Made by a program: the position numbers and the translations under genes. Of a DNA stretch of 64,000 nt, positions 30,711 to 40,004 are shown in pieces (within the stretch, counting starts at the first letter, position 1; each line of letters begins with the position of its first letter). The notes beneath the pieces were generated by a model, which worked only from the letters and a program-made list of their open reading frames with translations, had not been told where the DNA came from and ran no database searches. Source of the DNA: a virus; the IMG/VR virus record IMGVR_UViG_3300027857_000016, positions 1 through 64,000 of that record; one strand, written 5' to 3'.

Positions 30711-31087
30711 GTGATGAGAAGAACCTCGTCATGGCACCAATGAAGGTGAAGAACCTCTGCATCATTGAGTGGTGCTATCTCTGCAACAAGGCAAAGGCAG
30801 CATCCTACACGCTTGTCGATGCCTCTCATAGTGCGGATGAGGGTGTGCAAGATCTTCCATCAATGTGCTCTTGTGAATGGTGGGGGCAAAACTTCACGAC
30901 GAGTCATGTGGGATGGAACCCGTCGCCTAGTACTTACCATGTGGTACAACCTCCTCCTGTCACTCCTACCTACTCATTCAAAGCCTATCAACTCACGGAG
31001 TATGATCTGCAGCGTATACGGCAGATAGTTGCTGAAGAGGTCAAGAATGTGTTGCAAGCAGTGAAGGAGGGGCATGCTGGTGAGTAG
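30707..31087 (+). CDS. Hypothetical protein with Cys pairs
   Basis: A 126-residue protein starting at the ATG overlapping the previous stop. CYLCNKAK near residue 23, then MCSCEWWG, give four Cys that could form a zinc site; a helix at the C-terminus (DLQRIRQIVAEEVKNVL) is similar in style to that of the gene at 31074 (DIEVIRHIVEEVVEKAF). Confidence 0.6.
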   Translation: MSDEKNLVMAPMKVKNLCIIEWCYLCNKAKAASYTLVDASHSADEGVQDLPSMCSCEWWGQNFTTSHVGWNPSPSTYHVVQPPPVTPTYSFKAYQLTEYDLQRIRQIVAEEVKNVLQAVKEGHAGE

Positions 31088-31355
31088 CAAGAACACAGTA
31101 TGGATCAGCGACCCGACCACTGGTCGCTTGTTACAATCTGAACCCGTGTCGGGTACTGTTGTGGTTACAGCACGTCTGGTACAAGAGGATATTGAAGTGA
31201 TACGCCATATTGTTGAGGAAGTGGTTGAGAAGGCGTTTCGGAAATGGCTTGATACCAATCTTGCAGTCGATGAGTTTGCCTATGAGCATCTCCGCGACAT
31301 GGCGAAAGCATCTTTGCCTATGAGTGACGAGAGACTTGCTGGGATGGACTCATAG
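31074..31355 (+). CDS. Hypothetical protein
   Basis: A 93-residue protein with a beta-rich N-half and a helical C-half. Its helix DIEVIRHIVEEVVEKAF resembles the C-terminal helix of the previous gene, so both may be parts of a duplicated module. ATG 31074 or GTG 31080. Confidence 0.55.
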   Translation: MLVSSKNTVWISDPTTGRLLQSEPVSGTVVVTARLVQEDIEVIRHIVEEVVEKAFRKWLDTNLAVDEFAYEHLRDMAKASLPMSDERLAGMDS

Positions 31356-31380
31356 CAGTGCTGAGAGTGGGAGGTGTGAT

Positions 31381-31914
31381 GTGGCAGAGAAACATGAAGG
31401 CGGAGACAACCGAGCATTTGAGCAGAAACGGATAGCAGGCGTCCAGAAGCCTCGTCTGTTTCAGCATGTCCCTCATCCTCATGTCCCTCACAATGTGAAC
31501 CTCCTCCATGAGGCAGAGAAGGCCAGCTCCTCGCTTAACGACAGGATTGCTATTGCATTGACCAAAGGTGTGGGGAGTATGACTTGTGCCTATATCTTCG
31601 CTGTCCTGGCTCTCCTGGGGTTGCCGGGTTTGCTTCCACCTGTTGTTGCGCAGTGGGTCCAGTGGATCTCTCAGACATTCATTCAACTTGTCATGTTGAG
31701 CATTATCATGGTTGGTACTGGACTCTTGGGACGACATCAGGAACTGCAATCGGACGAGCAATTTGAGACAACAACGAAAACGTACAACGATATCGGGCAA
31801 ATCATCGAACATCTTGGGAAACAGGATGAAGAGTTACTCAAGCATACCGCTATTCTCACCGCAATAGCACAGATGATGAGTGGAGAGGGAACACATGGCG
31901 ATTCCACCAAATAA
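31381..31914 (+). CDS. Membrane protein with two helices
   Basis: The frame is open to 31324; the GTG at 31381 behind GGGAGG gives 177 residues. A hydrophilic N-terminus (His/Pro-rich) is followed by helices at about 66-86 and 91-112 and an acidic helical tail. No family recognised with confidence. Confidence 0.6.
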   Translation: MAEKHEGGDNRAFEQKRIAGVQKPRLFQHVPHPHVPHNVNLLHEAEKASSSLNDRIAIALTKGVGSMTCAYIFAVLALLGLPGLLPPVVAQWVQWISQTFIQLVMLSIIMVGTGLLGRHQELQSDEQFETTTKTYNDIGQIIEHLGKQDEELLKHTAILTAIAQMMSGEGTHGDSTK

Positions 31915-32350
31915 ACCGAAGAATGGAGGCGATCCACCTCGCCCAATTCTGTTGCATCGTATGAGGCGATTTGTTGTGACGTTCAACAATCGGAAGAAGA
32001 GGGGTGCCTACCCTGCTCAGTCTCATACTGCTGAAGGGTGCGTTGCGACCAATGGAGAGGTTGCCATTTTTACCGATGACTTCCATAGACGTGGATTTCG
32101 CAGTGTAAGTGAGATGTGCAGCGCATTAGAAGAGTATGGGGACTGCAACGTGTCCTGGGTGCCTGAGAATGGGTTGACCGCGCTCTCTCCTGTGACCCGT
32201 CGCCTCCTCTCCCAATTTATCGTAGAAGCCTTTCAGGAGGGTAGGGTACAGGATACCCTCACCCGTTTTGCCGTTCCTCCTGACACGATGAAAGGCGCGA
32301 TTGAGGAGTTGAAGCAGTTGATGGTGGAACTACAGGAGAAGCCAGTATGA
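31895..32350 (+). CDS. Hypothetical protein
   Basis: A 151-residue protein from ATG 31895, behind GGAGAGGGAA. Basic first third (RRFVVTFNNRKKRG), helical and acidic last third. Overlaps both neighbours. No family recognised. Confidence 0.6.
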   Translation: MAIPPNKPKNGGDPPRPILLHRMRRFVVTFNNRKKRGAYPAQSHTAEGCVATNGEVAIFTDDFHRRGFRSVSEMCSALEEYGDCNVSWVPENGLTALSPVTRRLLSQFIVEAFQEGRVQDTLTRFAVPPDTMKGAIEELKQLMVELQEKPV

Positions 32351-32703
32351 GTGATCTCACCGTGAACCCTGACTTCAAGGTGGACACACGGGAACGCCTC
32401 ATCACCATCTCTAACAAGGATGCGGTGATCTTGATCTGCCCCATCTGCGGCAATACCAAGAATGTCTTTCTCCACGCCATTCCGCTGCATAGCGAGATGG
32501 AGCCACAAGCGCGACTCAAGACGGGCATGATTCAATACCCGTTCTTCCAGCAATGTCACTGCAACAAGCAGACACCTGTCGTAGACCTGCAAAAGATATT
32601 GCGAGATATCTCAACGGCTCTTGCTACCTGTAAGACCATCGATGATGCTCAACGCCTGTTGCAGACACTGGCGAGCCGTGAGGAAATGAAGGAGTCATCA
32701 TGA
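32347..32703 (+). CDS. Hypothetical protein with zinc-binding pattern
   Basis: A 118-residue protein with CPICG (31-35) and QCHC (69-72) that likely form one zinc site; a helical C-terminus follows. Coupled to both neighbours by ATGA overlaps. Confidence 0.6.
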   Translation: MSDLTVNPDFKVDTRERLITISNKDAVILICPICGNTKNVFLHAIPLHSEMEPQARLKTGMIQYPFFQQCHCNKQTPVVDLQKILRDISTALATCKTIDDAQRLLQTLASREEMKESS

Positions 32704-32942
32704 GCAAAGCTAAACAAGCGGCGCAGCGTCTTGCTCGTATCAAGCTGCGCTCTATTAGGCGATGGCGCTGCCAAGTCTGTAAAGGTGTCCGTCGAGTGGA
32801 GCCAGAACGCACAGATGAGATCCCGGTGGAACTGGAGGGATGTCACTGGTGCGTCTGTGGCGAGCATAATGAATACCGAGCACATATTGAGGCATGGCGG
32901 AATTGGTTAGTAGCGCGAGGGAACAAGGTAGCAGCATTATGA
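32700..32942 (+). CDS. Small basic zinc-ribbon protein
   Basis: An 80-residue protein with CQVC (24-27) and CHWCVC (48-53) and strongly basic N-terminus (KAKQAAQRLARIKLRSIRRW). Nucleic-acid binding is plausible. Coupled by ATGA overlaps. Confidence 0.6.
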   Translation: MSKAKQAAQRLARIKLRSIRRWRCQVCKGVRRVEPERTDEIPVELEGCHWCVCGEHNEYRAHIEAWRNWLVARGNKVAAL

Positions 32943-33220
32943 GGTGGTTCTGGCAGAGAGAAGCGCAACCGAAAGACGAGCATCCTATGCAGGAGATCTG
33001 GGATGAACTTGAAGAAGGTGGCAGTGGGCAATCGAATAGCGCATTGCTTACTCTGATGAAGTCATTGGAGAGACAACTGCCTATCTCACCGCTCACATGT
33101 TTACCCTATGATCCTGCGCTCATCAGGTATGATCCACCGCAGGGTGGGAGTGTTATTGCTCCTCCTCCTATGTCACGCGTTGACCATAGGTTGATTGGGT
33201 ACAAGAAATATGAGCGATGA
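32939..33220 (+). CDS. Hypothetical protein
   Basis: A 93-residue protein from the ATG that overlaps the previous stop: WFWQ near the start, an acidic middle and a Pro-rich, Tyr-rich end. No family recognised. Confidence 0.55.
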   Translation: MRWFWQREAQPKDEHPMQEIWDELEEGGSGQSNSALLTLMKSLERQLPISPLTCLPYDPALIRYDPPQGGSVIAPPPMSRVDHRLIGYKKYER

Positions 33221-33494
33221 TGTAGGGATGGATGCTCTCAACCTTTCAGAGTGGAATGCCGATCAGATTGACCACTTTGAGCAAGTCATCCTGGCACTCA
33301 AGGAGATGAACGGCGATAAACCGTTTGCACTACGACCAGAGCAGAGAGCAATTGCCATCCAGTTGGGGATTCTAGAGCCATTATCCGTAAAGGTGGAAGT
33401 GATGCTTGAGGGAAAGCCGTACACAGGGACATTGCACCAAGATGGTGATGTGTATCGAGGTGAGGTCTGCTTGGTAGAAGGTAAGAGCGTATGA
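33210..33494 (+). CDS. Small protein, paralogue of the gene at 29381
   Basis: A 94-residue protein aligned over its length with the product at 29381 (same order: NLSEW helix, LRPEQRAIAIQLGI, LSVKVEV strand, DGDVYRGEVCLVE). The two copies are 3.8 kb apart, so this is an old duplication within the operon. Confidence 0.65.
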   Translation: MSDDVGMDALNLSEWNADQIDHFEQVILALKEMNGDKPFALRPEQRAIAIQLGILEPLSVKVEVMLEGKPYTGTLHQDGDVYRGEVCLVEGKSV

Positions 33495-34072
33495 GTGAGT
33501 ATAGATTTGAGATTGTGAAGGACCAAGACGTTGACTGTTTGCATGTCCTGGTTGGTGATGAGGAGATTGTTGACGCTTCTATCCCACTTTGCGATATCCA
33601 GACAGCAATGTACCATGCTGGAGTCAAATGGGATCTGCCTAGTGTAGGGCGTATCAAGATCAGCGCTGGTGGTATTGAACAGTATAAAAATGGTTTACGA
33701 GTCTGTTTTCCTCAATTTGATTTCTGCCAGTCAATGATTACTGATGCTGATACCGGTCAATGCCTAAGTTTTGTGAACGGTATAGAGATCAGTAGCACCA
33801 TCCCTCATGGCACGATTGTCAAACTCTTAGTCGCAGATTTTGAGTTAGATTGCCATATCCAGCAGCAGTTGAAACGTACTGGTGATTGGCGAATAGAAGA
33901 TGCGCGAGCGAGCATCAAAGATCTGCAGCATCAACTTGAGGATATTGATAAGTGGTCTGAGATGCTGCGATTCAAGATCCAACAGTTGGAAGCAAAGCAA
34001 ACTGGATTACTTACTCTTGCAGATATTGACCAGTGGATGGACATGATGTCTGAGGAAAAGAGTGAAACATGA
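33491..34072 (+). CDS. Hypothetical protein with coiled-coil end
   Basis: A 193-residue protein: a beta-rich N-terminal two thirds and a helical, probably coiled-coil segment (IEDARASIKDLQHQLEDIDK) at about 133-152. Coupled to both neighbours. No family recognised. Confidence 0.6.
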   Translation: MSEYRFEIVKDQDVDCLHVLVGDEEIVDASIPLCDIQTAMYHAGVKWDLPSVGRIKISAGGIEQYKNGLRVCFPQFDFCQSMITDADTGQCLSFVNGIEISSTIPHGTIVKLLVADFELDCHIQQQLKRTGDWRIEDARASIKDLQHQLEDIDKWSEMLRFKIQQLEAKQTGLLTLADIDQWMDMMSEEKSET

Positions 34073-34317
34073 TACAAGAAGACCCATCTCAAATAAGACA
34101 ACGCATGGCTCTTGCCACTGCTGTCCGTAATGCCGCCACACATCAGTGCATTTTCACCGTAGATGGCTCAGAGTACGCCTATATAGATGGAGCACTTTAT
34201 AGGGTAACACCTGGCACGTCGCAGTTCCAGCGTGGATATGCTCCGGTTTCCCTACGCGTTGAAGAACTATTTGGGATGTCAGATGAGGATATTTGGGTAA
34301 GGGTGATGGGGGAGTAA
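34069..34317 (+). CDS. Small hypothetical protein
   Basis: An 82-residue protein, helical start then strands (HQCIFTVDGSEYAYIDGALY) and an acidic end. Overlaps the preceding gene by four bases. Confidence 0.55.
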   Translation: MIQEDPSQIRQRMALATAVRNAATHQCIFTVDGSEYAYIDGALYRVTPGTSQFQRGYAPVSLRVEELFGMSDEDIWVRVMGE

Positions 34318-34321
34318 GCAC

Positions 34322-34786
34322 ATGACGACAACGTGGCCAATAGAGATAGACACAACCAAAGATGAGCAAGAGCAAAACCGTATATGGATTCGGAACTATT
34401 TGTCTTACTTAGGGTATGATATCGAAGAATCATGCCCTCTTTTGGATGAGATCTATTCGCTTTATATGGGCAATAAGCTGCGTATTGGGAGACATGAGAA
34501 AAACGGTCGCCTCCCACTCATCTGCAACAACGAAAATAAGACCTCATTACGTAAGGACAAAAATCTCTATAGATGGGATAGCGGGCACCTCCTCCTTTGG
34601 CCCATTCATATTGTTTTGTGGAGATATAAATGGTGGCGAGAAGAATATGGTCCAAAACTCTGCTCTGGGAAGCGGGTAGTTGATTACACACAAGAAGGTG
34701 TACAGATCTTTGCTTGGAGTGTGCGTTTGGGACCAGTCGGAATAAGCGCTCGCACCGAATCGAAAATACGATGGTCATTCTGTTGA
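34322..34786 (+). CDS. Hypothetical protein
   Basis: A 154-residue protein, Trp- and Tyr-rich (WDSGHLLLWPIHIVLWRYKW), soluble or peripheral. Last of the small genes before the portal. No family recognised. Confidence 0.55.
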   Translation: MTTTWPIEIDTTKDEQEQNRIWIRNYLSYLGYDIEESCPLLDEIYSLYMGNKLRIGRHEKNGRLPLICNNENKTSLRKDKNLYRWDSGHLLLWPIHIVLWRYKWWREEYGPKLCSGKRVVDYTQEGVQIFAWSVRLGPVGISARTESKIRWSFC

Positions 34787-34827
34787 TTGCGACGTAGGGA
34801 TGATGTGAGTGTAGTGGAGGTGGAAGC

Positions 34828-37800
34828 GTGAGCAGGCGAAAATTCCGAAAAAAGCAGATGACCCTGGATAGAGCAAACCAGATGGCTCTGCCTGGTGGGG
34901 CAATGATGTATGTACCTCCAGGGGGCGCACAGTCAACCTATTCGCAGACGTTTTACGGGTCTCGCACAAAAAATACTCCCACAGGTCAAGTAGCACTTTT
35001 CACACCTGGAAGTCCATTGCAGCCGCAGCAAGGGATAAACCCTAATGGGCAACCCATTGCTTACCGTTATCCTTTCTCCTTCAATACGTTCCCGGTTGAC
35101 CGTACAAGTCAAAACCCTGATATACCCTCTTTTCAGCAGTTACGCAACTTAGCGAAACTCTACAATGGAGTGACTCTTTGCGAACGCTGTTGGCTTGATC
35201 TCGTCCCTCGGATGAAACTCAAAATTGAACTCAAACCTGAATATGCGGCGCTTGGTGCCGATGAAAAAGACTATCAGGCAGACATTTCTTACTTCCTCAC
35301 CTGGTTTGAGTCTCCTGATAAGATGCATGACCTCCACTCATGGCTTCGCATGTGTCTCCGCGAGCAAACTCAAATTGATGAACTATACATCTACAAACGG
35401 AAGAAGCGTGGTGGTGGTTTACATGCATTAGAGTTGGTTGCAGGCGATCAGGTCAAACCACTGCTTGATGATTGGGGCAAGATCCCGCAGCCACCTGATT
35501 TTGCCTACCAGCAATATCCCTGGGGCATACCGGGCGCATGGTTCAGATCCGATGAGATGATCCACTATCAGGAGTCTCCTGCTGCCGATAATCCTTACGG
35601 TCAGAGTCGTGTTGAGCGCATTATCATGCTGGTCAACCAGGGTCTCCGCAAGCAAAAGAAAGACCTCTCACACTTCACTGAAGGGAACATTCCGAGCGGC
35701 ATGATGCTTGTCCCGGATGATGCCACCTGGACACCAGATCAAATTGACGCCTTTGAGCAAGCCTGGAACGCGTTACTCGCAGGAAATGCACAGCAACAAG
35801 TACGGATGAGATTTACCCAACCAGGGATGAAGTATCAACCATTCGAGCAGTATGGGCTTGATCCAACCTTTGACAAGTTCATTCTCAACATTGCCGTGAG
35901 CGCGTACGGCATGAGTATGCAGGATCTGGCGTTTACTGAGGATATCCATAAGAGCAGTGGTGACTCTCAACAAAATGTCACGTATAGGCGTACCATTGAT
36001 CCTCTCGCCGTAGTGTACGCCTCCTTCCTCACCCAGTCCATGAATACTGACTTCCCACCTGAGTATCATGGTGAGATGTTTCAAGCGAGCTTTGGGGGCT
36101 ATGATGAGGAGGAAGATGTATCTGAGTTAGCAGGTGCATATAGTACATTAGTGACATCAGGTATTCTTGGCATTACCAATGCTGGCAAACTGCTGAAACT
36201 CCCTGATGATCCGAATGCTCCCTACATTGGTCGGATCTTGGTTACCAAAGACGGACCCGTGTTCCTCGACGATATGGCGAGCGACAAGATGCGCAATGCT
36301 CAAATGCAGGCACAAATGGCAGGGTACAAACAAGCTAGTAGTCCACAACAACCCGCACAGAATCAACAGAAGACTGGAGAAGAAGAGCAGCAATCGAAGG
36401 AGAACGAGCAGAAGACGCCTGAGAACGAGCCTGCTGACCAGACAGCATCCACTACGCCACAAAATAGCGATGAACATGAGAGTGAGCAAGAGACCGAAAC
36501 GCCCGAAGAGACGGCTGAACATGAGAATGAGATCTCGACCTTGCTCAAGCAGGATACAAGCGAGCCATTTACGCAACTTGAGCGTATGATCGATGTTTTT
36601 GAGCGGCATGAGCCTGGTGGACACGATCATGATCAGAAAACGCATGGAGACTTCGCCCATCCAGGATATGGCGCAAAGCACGACAAGACACCAGCCAATC
36701 AGGAGGCGATGCAGGCTGAAGCAAAAGCACAACCGGCGATCCAGGCGGCAGACAAGGCAGTACAGGCTGCCCAGGCCAAAGTCAATCAAGCAGAAGTGGC
36801 ACTGGCAGGTGCGGCAACCCCTGCCGCAAAGGCACAGGCAAGAGCAGCGCTGGACCAGGCACGTACCGACCTCAGAAAAGCAAAAGATGCACTTCTCATG
36901 GAAAAAGCAAAGGCGAAGGATGCGGCAACAGCAGAGCGGGCAAAAGCCAAACAGGAAGCGCAGAAACTGGCGGCAGAGAAAAAAGCTGCTGCCGCCAAGC
37001 TGCATGCACAAAAGATGAAAGCACACCTACAGAAACAGGCACAAGCAGCATCCGCCAAAGCCGCGAGAATGCAGGCAACCGCACAACACAAGGCTCAGAT
37101 TGCCGCAGGGAGAGCGGCCAAGTCTGCTGCGAAGTCTGGGAAAGCGCAGGCTCACGCACAACTTCAGGCTGCCAAACAGCAGCAGAAGGCGGCGAAGGTG
37201 TTGGCATCATTGGTCAATACGTTGGGAGCGAAGGCAACACTCTATAATGCGCTAGCAGGACGCAAACTCTCGAAGACCTGGAATGCGCAGGACTCCCAGG
37301 ATGCTTCAGCTATTGCCAGTGACTTCCATGCCCTGATCGAGATGGTCAATTCTCATGCCAACGAAGGGAACGCAAAGGCACTTGTTCAACAATTAACGCA
37401 ATCGGTAAGTAAGTTACAGGGACAAAAGGGAATCACCTCTGCGAGGTCTGCGGCATTGGATAAGTTGATAGCGCGTATCCAGTCCCAACTAGCGCTCAAT
37501 CGCTCAGTTGGAGACGATAACAGTGACGAGTGGCTCTATGACGATCCAGAAGAGGATGAACGGTTTGATGATGAGGAAATTGACGAAGAAGCAGGAATTG
37601 AAGAAAGACGCTACACGATTGGCGAACTCCTTCACCTCCTCCAGGAACAGATGCAAGCGAAGGCGACAGATCAAAGAGATGGAACGGATCTTGAGCAACC
37701 CATCAAAGCGCGATCAGTTGATACAGGAAATGGCAATACGAAGCACGCCACTTCGTCCAATGACGAGACCTCGGATTACAAGCGATGGAGGGGACGAGCC

Positions 37801-38061
37801 ATCGAAGATGTGAAGGCAGGAAAGTCACAACGCGGTTTTACTACAACACTGATACCCGACCACATCCATAGGTGGATTAGCGATGAGTTGCCTCTGTGTA
37901 CGACTCCCGATGAAGTTCGCTCTGTGTTTAGCAGGGCAAAGAATATGGGTGATGAACCGCTTATCACCAGTCGTGAAGAACTAGCAAGGGGTGTTCATTC
38001 TGTGTTTAGCAAAGTGGCTCAGCGAGGGCACAATGAACTGATTACCCTGGAGTCTGAATAA
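34828..38061 (+). CDS. Portal protein with a very long C-terminal extension
   Basis: A 1077-residue protein. Residues about 100-480 have the portal fold pattern of SPP1/HK97-type phages (RNLAKLYNGVTLCERCWLDL, QIDELYIYKRKKRGGGLHALEL, WFRSDEMIHYQESPAADN, AYGMSMQDLAF). Portals form the ring through which DNA enters the head. After about 490 come Gln/Glu-rich repeats, a HEPGGHDHDQKTHGDF motif (about 591-606), an Ala/Lys/Gln-rich coiled coil (about 625-790) and a folded C-terminus (about 970-1077). Portal proteins are usually 400-550 residues, so this is a fusion or an unusual scaffold-like extension. The HDQKTHG motif recurs in head proteins of other phages by memory. Confidence 0.85.
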   Translation: MSRRKFRKKQMTLDRANQMALPGGAMMYVPPGGAQSTYSQTFYGSRTKNTPTGQVALFTPGSPLQPQQGINPNGQPIAYRYPFSFNTFPVDRTSQNPDIPSFQQLRNLAKLYNGVTLCERCWLDLVPRMKLKIELKPEYAALGADEKDYQADISYFLTWFESPDKMHDLHSWLRMCLREQTQIDELYIYKRKKRGGGLHALELVAGDQVKPLLDDWGKIPQPPDFAYQQYPWGIPGAWFRSDEMIHYQESPAADNPYGQSRVERIIMLVNQGLRKQKKDLSHFTEGNIPSGMMLVPDDATWTPDQIDAFEQAWNALLAGNAQQQVRMRFTQPGMKYQPFEQYGLDPTFDKFILNIAVSAYGMSMQDLAFTEDIHKSSGDSQQNVTYRRTIDPLAVVYASFLTQSMNTDFPPEYHGEMFQASFGGYDEEEDVSELAGAYSTLVTSGILGITNAGKLLKLPDDPNAPYIGRILVTKDGPVFLDDMASDKMRNAQMQAQMAGYKQASSPQQPAQNQQKTGEEEQQSKENEQKTPENEPADQTASTTPQNSDEHESEQETETPEETAEHENEISTLLKQDTSEPFTQLERMIDVFERHEPGGHDHDQKTHGDFAHPGYGAKHDKTPANQEAMQAEAKAQPAIQAADKAVQAAQAKVNQAEVALAGAATPAAKAQARAALDQARTDLRKAKDALLMEKAKAKDAATAERAKAKQEAQKLAAEKKAAAAKLHAQKMKAHLQKQAQAASAKAARMQATAQHKAQIAAGRAAKSAAKSGKAQAHAQLQAAKQQQKAAKVLASLVNTLGAKATLYNALAGRKLSKTWNAQDSQDASAIASDFHALIEMVNSHANEGNAKALVQQLTQSVSKLQGQKGITSARSAALDKLIARIQSQLALNRSVGDDNSDEWLYDDPEEDERFDDEEIDEEAGIEERRYTIGELLHLLQEQMQAKATDQRDGTDLEQPIKARSVDTGNGNTKHATSSNDETSDYKRWRGRAIEDVKAGKSQRGFTTTLIPDHIHRWISDELPLCTTPDEVRSVFSRAKNMGDEPLITSREELARGVHSVFSKVAQRGHNELITLESE

Positions 38062-38747
38062 TGCATGCCAGTCTCATTGACCACATTGTCAAAACTTATG
38101 CCTTCACTGTTGAAGAGAAGCGGCAACTAGCCAACACACTTGCTCAAGGCTACTTGCAGGCGAAAACACAGGCATATCAGAGAGCACAATCACATGCTGG
38201 TCATATTGTGCAGATTCGTCATCCCTGGCAGGTGAGTGAGTCTGATGTAAAGAAGTCGCAACAATGGGCATTGAGTCAGGTACAGAGTATTGCAGAAACG
38301 TATGAGACACTGCTGCGCCACATGCTAGAACAACTCCCAGAGGAACGTGCTGCAGAAAATATCATTGGCAAAGTACGGGGTGTCATCTCATCCATTATTG
38401 ACTGGATCAATGGCTTTTTGCCGTGGAAGGTGAAGCAAGTCGCTGATAACACATGGAACACTGGCGACAATGATGGAACAGAGCAGTGGATAGACGATGT
38501 GCAGTCAGATGACATTGAAGGCGATACGAGCACTATTTTCTTGAAAGTAGTGCCAGAAGGAAGCAGTTCTGACTATTGTGCTGACTTCGCTGGGCGCACT
38601 TTCGCATTGGGGGATGAGATTCCTCATTTCCCTGCTCATGTTGGCTGTATTCATTCTATTGAGGTTATTACGGCTTCCGAGCGCATGGTAAATGTATCGA
38701 GAAATGTACAACCGGAACGGTTTTTAGTAGGCGTGTGGGGCGTATGA
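38061..38747 (+). CDS. MuF-like minor head protein
   Basis: A 228-residue protein directly behind the portal (shares one base of its stop). N-terminal two thirds helical; the last part has FLKVVPEGSSSDYCADFAGR and EIPHFPAHVGCIHSIEVI, the end-of-domain pattern with a HVGC turn typical of Mu gpF-type head morphogenesis proteins. It is thought to be a minor head component injected or needed for assembly. Confidence 0.65.
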   Translation: MHASLIDHIVKTYAFTVEEKRQLANTLAQGYLQAKTQAYQRAQSHAGHIVQIRHPWQVSESDVKKSQQWALSQVQSIAETYETLLRHMLEQLPEERAAENIIGKVRGVISSIIDWINGFLPWKVKQVADNTWNTGDNDGTEQWIDDVQSDDIEGDTSTIFLKVVPEGSSSDYCADFAGRTFALGDEIPHFPAHVGCIHSIEVITASERMVNVSRNVQPERFLVGVWGV

Positions 38748-38760
38748 AAGGGAATAAACG

Positions 38761-39234
38761 ATGCCAAGTGAGTATCTTGCAGACATTATAGATCACAAAC
38801 AGCGAGTAGCCAACTACTTGCGAATTATAGCGAATGACCTCTTTAAAAGGGCAGCGGAGCATGATAATTCAAAGTTTTCCCCCGAAGAGTTCGAGGCATA
38901 TGAGAAAGCTTTTCCTGGACTCCAAAAATATGCTTATGGTACTCCTGAGTTCAAAGCAGAGTTGCGTAAGATCAAGCCAGCTATAGAACACCACTATGCG
39001 CATAATCGGCACCATCCAGAGCATTACAAAAACGGCATAAATGATATGAACCTATCAGACATGATGGAAATGGGGTGTGATTGGCTTGCAGCATCTAGTA
39101 GAAGTAAAACTGGACTTGAAAAGGGTCTTTTGATGAATAAGGAGAGATTTGGAATAGGTGACCAAATGTTTGGCATTATCCAGAGGACTATTATAGATCT
39201 CACCAAAGATGGAGAAGGTAGTAGCAGTGAGTAA
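38761..39234 (+). CDS. DUF5662-like protein
   Basis: A 157-residue protein resembling DUF5662 by memory. HDNSKFSPEEFEAYEK (34-49) and the HHYAHNRHHPEHYKNG (92-107) cluster of His suggest a metal-binding, HD-like site. The C-terminal part (about 112-151) recurs in a truncated copy at 40005, on the other side of a homing endonuclease gene. Function unknown. Confidence 0.7.
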   Translation: MPSEYLADIIDHKQRVANYLRIIANDLFKRAAEHDNSKFSPEEFEAYEKAFPGLQKYAYGTPEFKAELRKIKPAIEHHYAHNRHHPEHYKNGINDMNLSDMMEMGCDWLAASSRSKTGLEKGLLMNKERFGIGDQMFGIIQRTIIDLTKDGEGSSSE

Positions 39235-39236
39235 AC

Positions 39237-39265
39237 TTGTTCTAGTGACTGATTTAGGGTATAAT
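39237..39265 (+). promoter_or_regulatory. Promoter of the HNH endonuclease gene
   Basis: TTGTTC (39237-39242) and TATAAT (39260-39265), 17-bp spacer, directly after the DUF5662 stop. Leader of about 70 nt. Confidence 0.6.
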
Positions 39266-39315
39266 AAGCACATAAATATTGTTGTGTCAGGCGCTACTTG
39301 CGATAGCCCTGACCG

Positions 39316-39340
39316 GATACGTCTGATAAGGAGACATATC
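39316..39340 (+). promoter_or_regulatory. SD-containing hairpin shared with another endonuclease gene
   Basis: GATACGTCT (39316-39324) pairs with AGACATATC (39332-39340, one mismatch), holding the SD AAGGAGA (39328-39334) in loop and stem. Almost the same sequence precedes the GIY-YIG gene at 62121-63050. Confidence 0.6.
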
Positions 39341-39988
39341 GTGGATAGTTTACATCATCCTGCCCATTTTCAGCAAGCCTCTTCCTTTATCGATCCTCTT
39401 CAAGGCGCACAAGCAATCTCACAAGAAGAACGGTGGCTGCCCGTTGTAGGTTACGAAGGTTACTGTGAGATAAGTAATCTTGGCAATGTTCGTAGCCTTG
39501 GGCGTGTAGTGGAAAGACCTGTACGCGGAAATTACATCAAGCGTAACCGTACTCTCAAGCCACATCTAACGCCAAAGGGTTATGCCCGTATCCAGTTAAG
39601 CCGTGATGGAGTGTTGAAAAGTCATATGGTTCATAGACTTGTAGCCCAAGCCTTCATTCCCAATCCCTACGAATTGCCTGAAGTCAATCATAAAAATGGC
39701 ATAAAGGTAGACAATCGGGTAGAAAATCTGGAATGGATAACATCTGCAGCAAACCAGGAACATGCCTACGAGATAGGACTAAGAGATCCTGTAACTAAAT
39801 ATATTATCCATTGTAAAGAACTAGATATAACCACTAAAGGGACTACTAAGATGGCTGAAGCCCTTAGAGAGCGGGGTTATGTCACTGCTAACCCTGGTGC
39901 CATTTGGAATTGCATTTTTGGAACGAGTGCAACCCATTTAGGCTTGACTTTTACAGGTTCAAGGCTAGTAACCAACAGAGTTTCATGA
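39341..39988 (+). CDS. HNH homing endonuclease with NUMOD4
   Basis: A 215-residue protein starting at GTG 39341, next to a strong SD; the longer frame to 39209 crosses the promoter. Residues about 31-60 are NUMOD4 (RWLPVVGYEGYCEISNLG), then an HNH domain: H95/H98 in KSHMVHRLVAQAF, N116-H117 in VNHKNGIKVDN and N129 in VENLEW. The C-terminus is a small region that may be a NUMOD-type HTH. It inserts between a complete and a partial DUF5662 gene. It would cut a sequence in related phages lacking it. Confidence 0.85.
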   Translation: MDSLHHPAHFQQASSFIDPLQGAQAISQEERWLPVVGYEGYCEISNLGNVRSLGRVVERPVRGNYIKRNRTLKPHLTPKGYARIQLSRDGVLKSHMVHRLVAQAFIPNPYELPEVNHKNGIKVDNRVENLEWITSAANQEHAYEIGLRDPVTKYIIHCKELDITTKGTTKMAEALRERGYVTANPGAIWNCIFGTSATHLGLTFTGSRLVTNRVS

Positions 39989-40004
39989 AAATGGGGTTGA
40001 GGAT

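Noticed and set aside
36157-37026. 289-residue open frame on the minus strand, Cys/Leu-rich
   Set aside because: It is the antisense of the portal extension; the Ala/Gln/Lys repeats there keep the other strand open by composition.
36900-37200. Separate scaffold gene inside the portal frame
   Set aside because: The frame is continuous and no SD with a start codon was found at the domain border.
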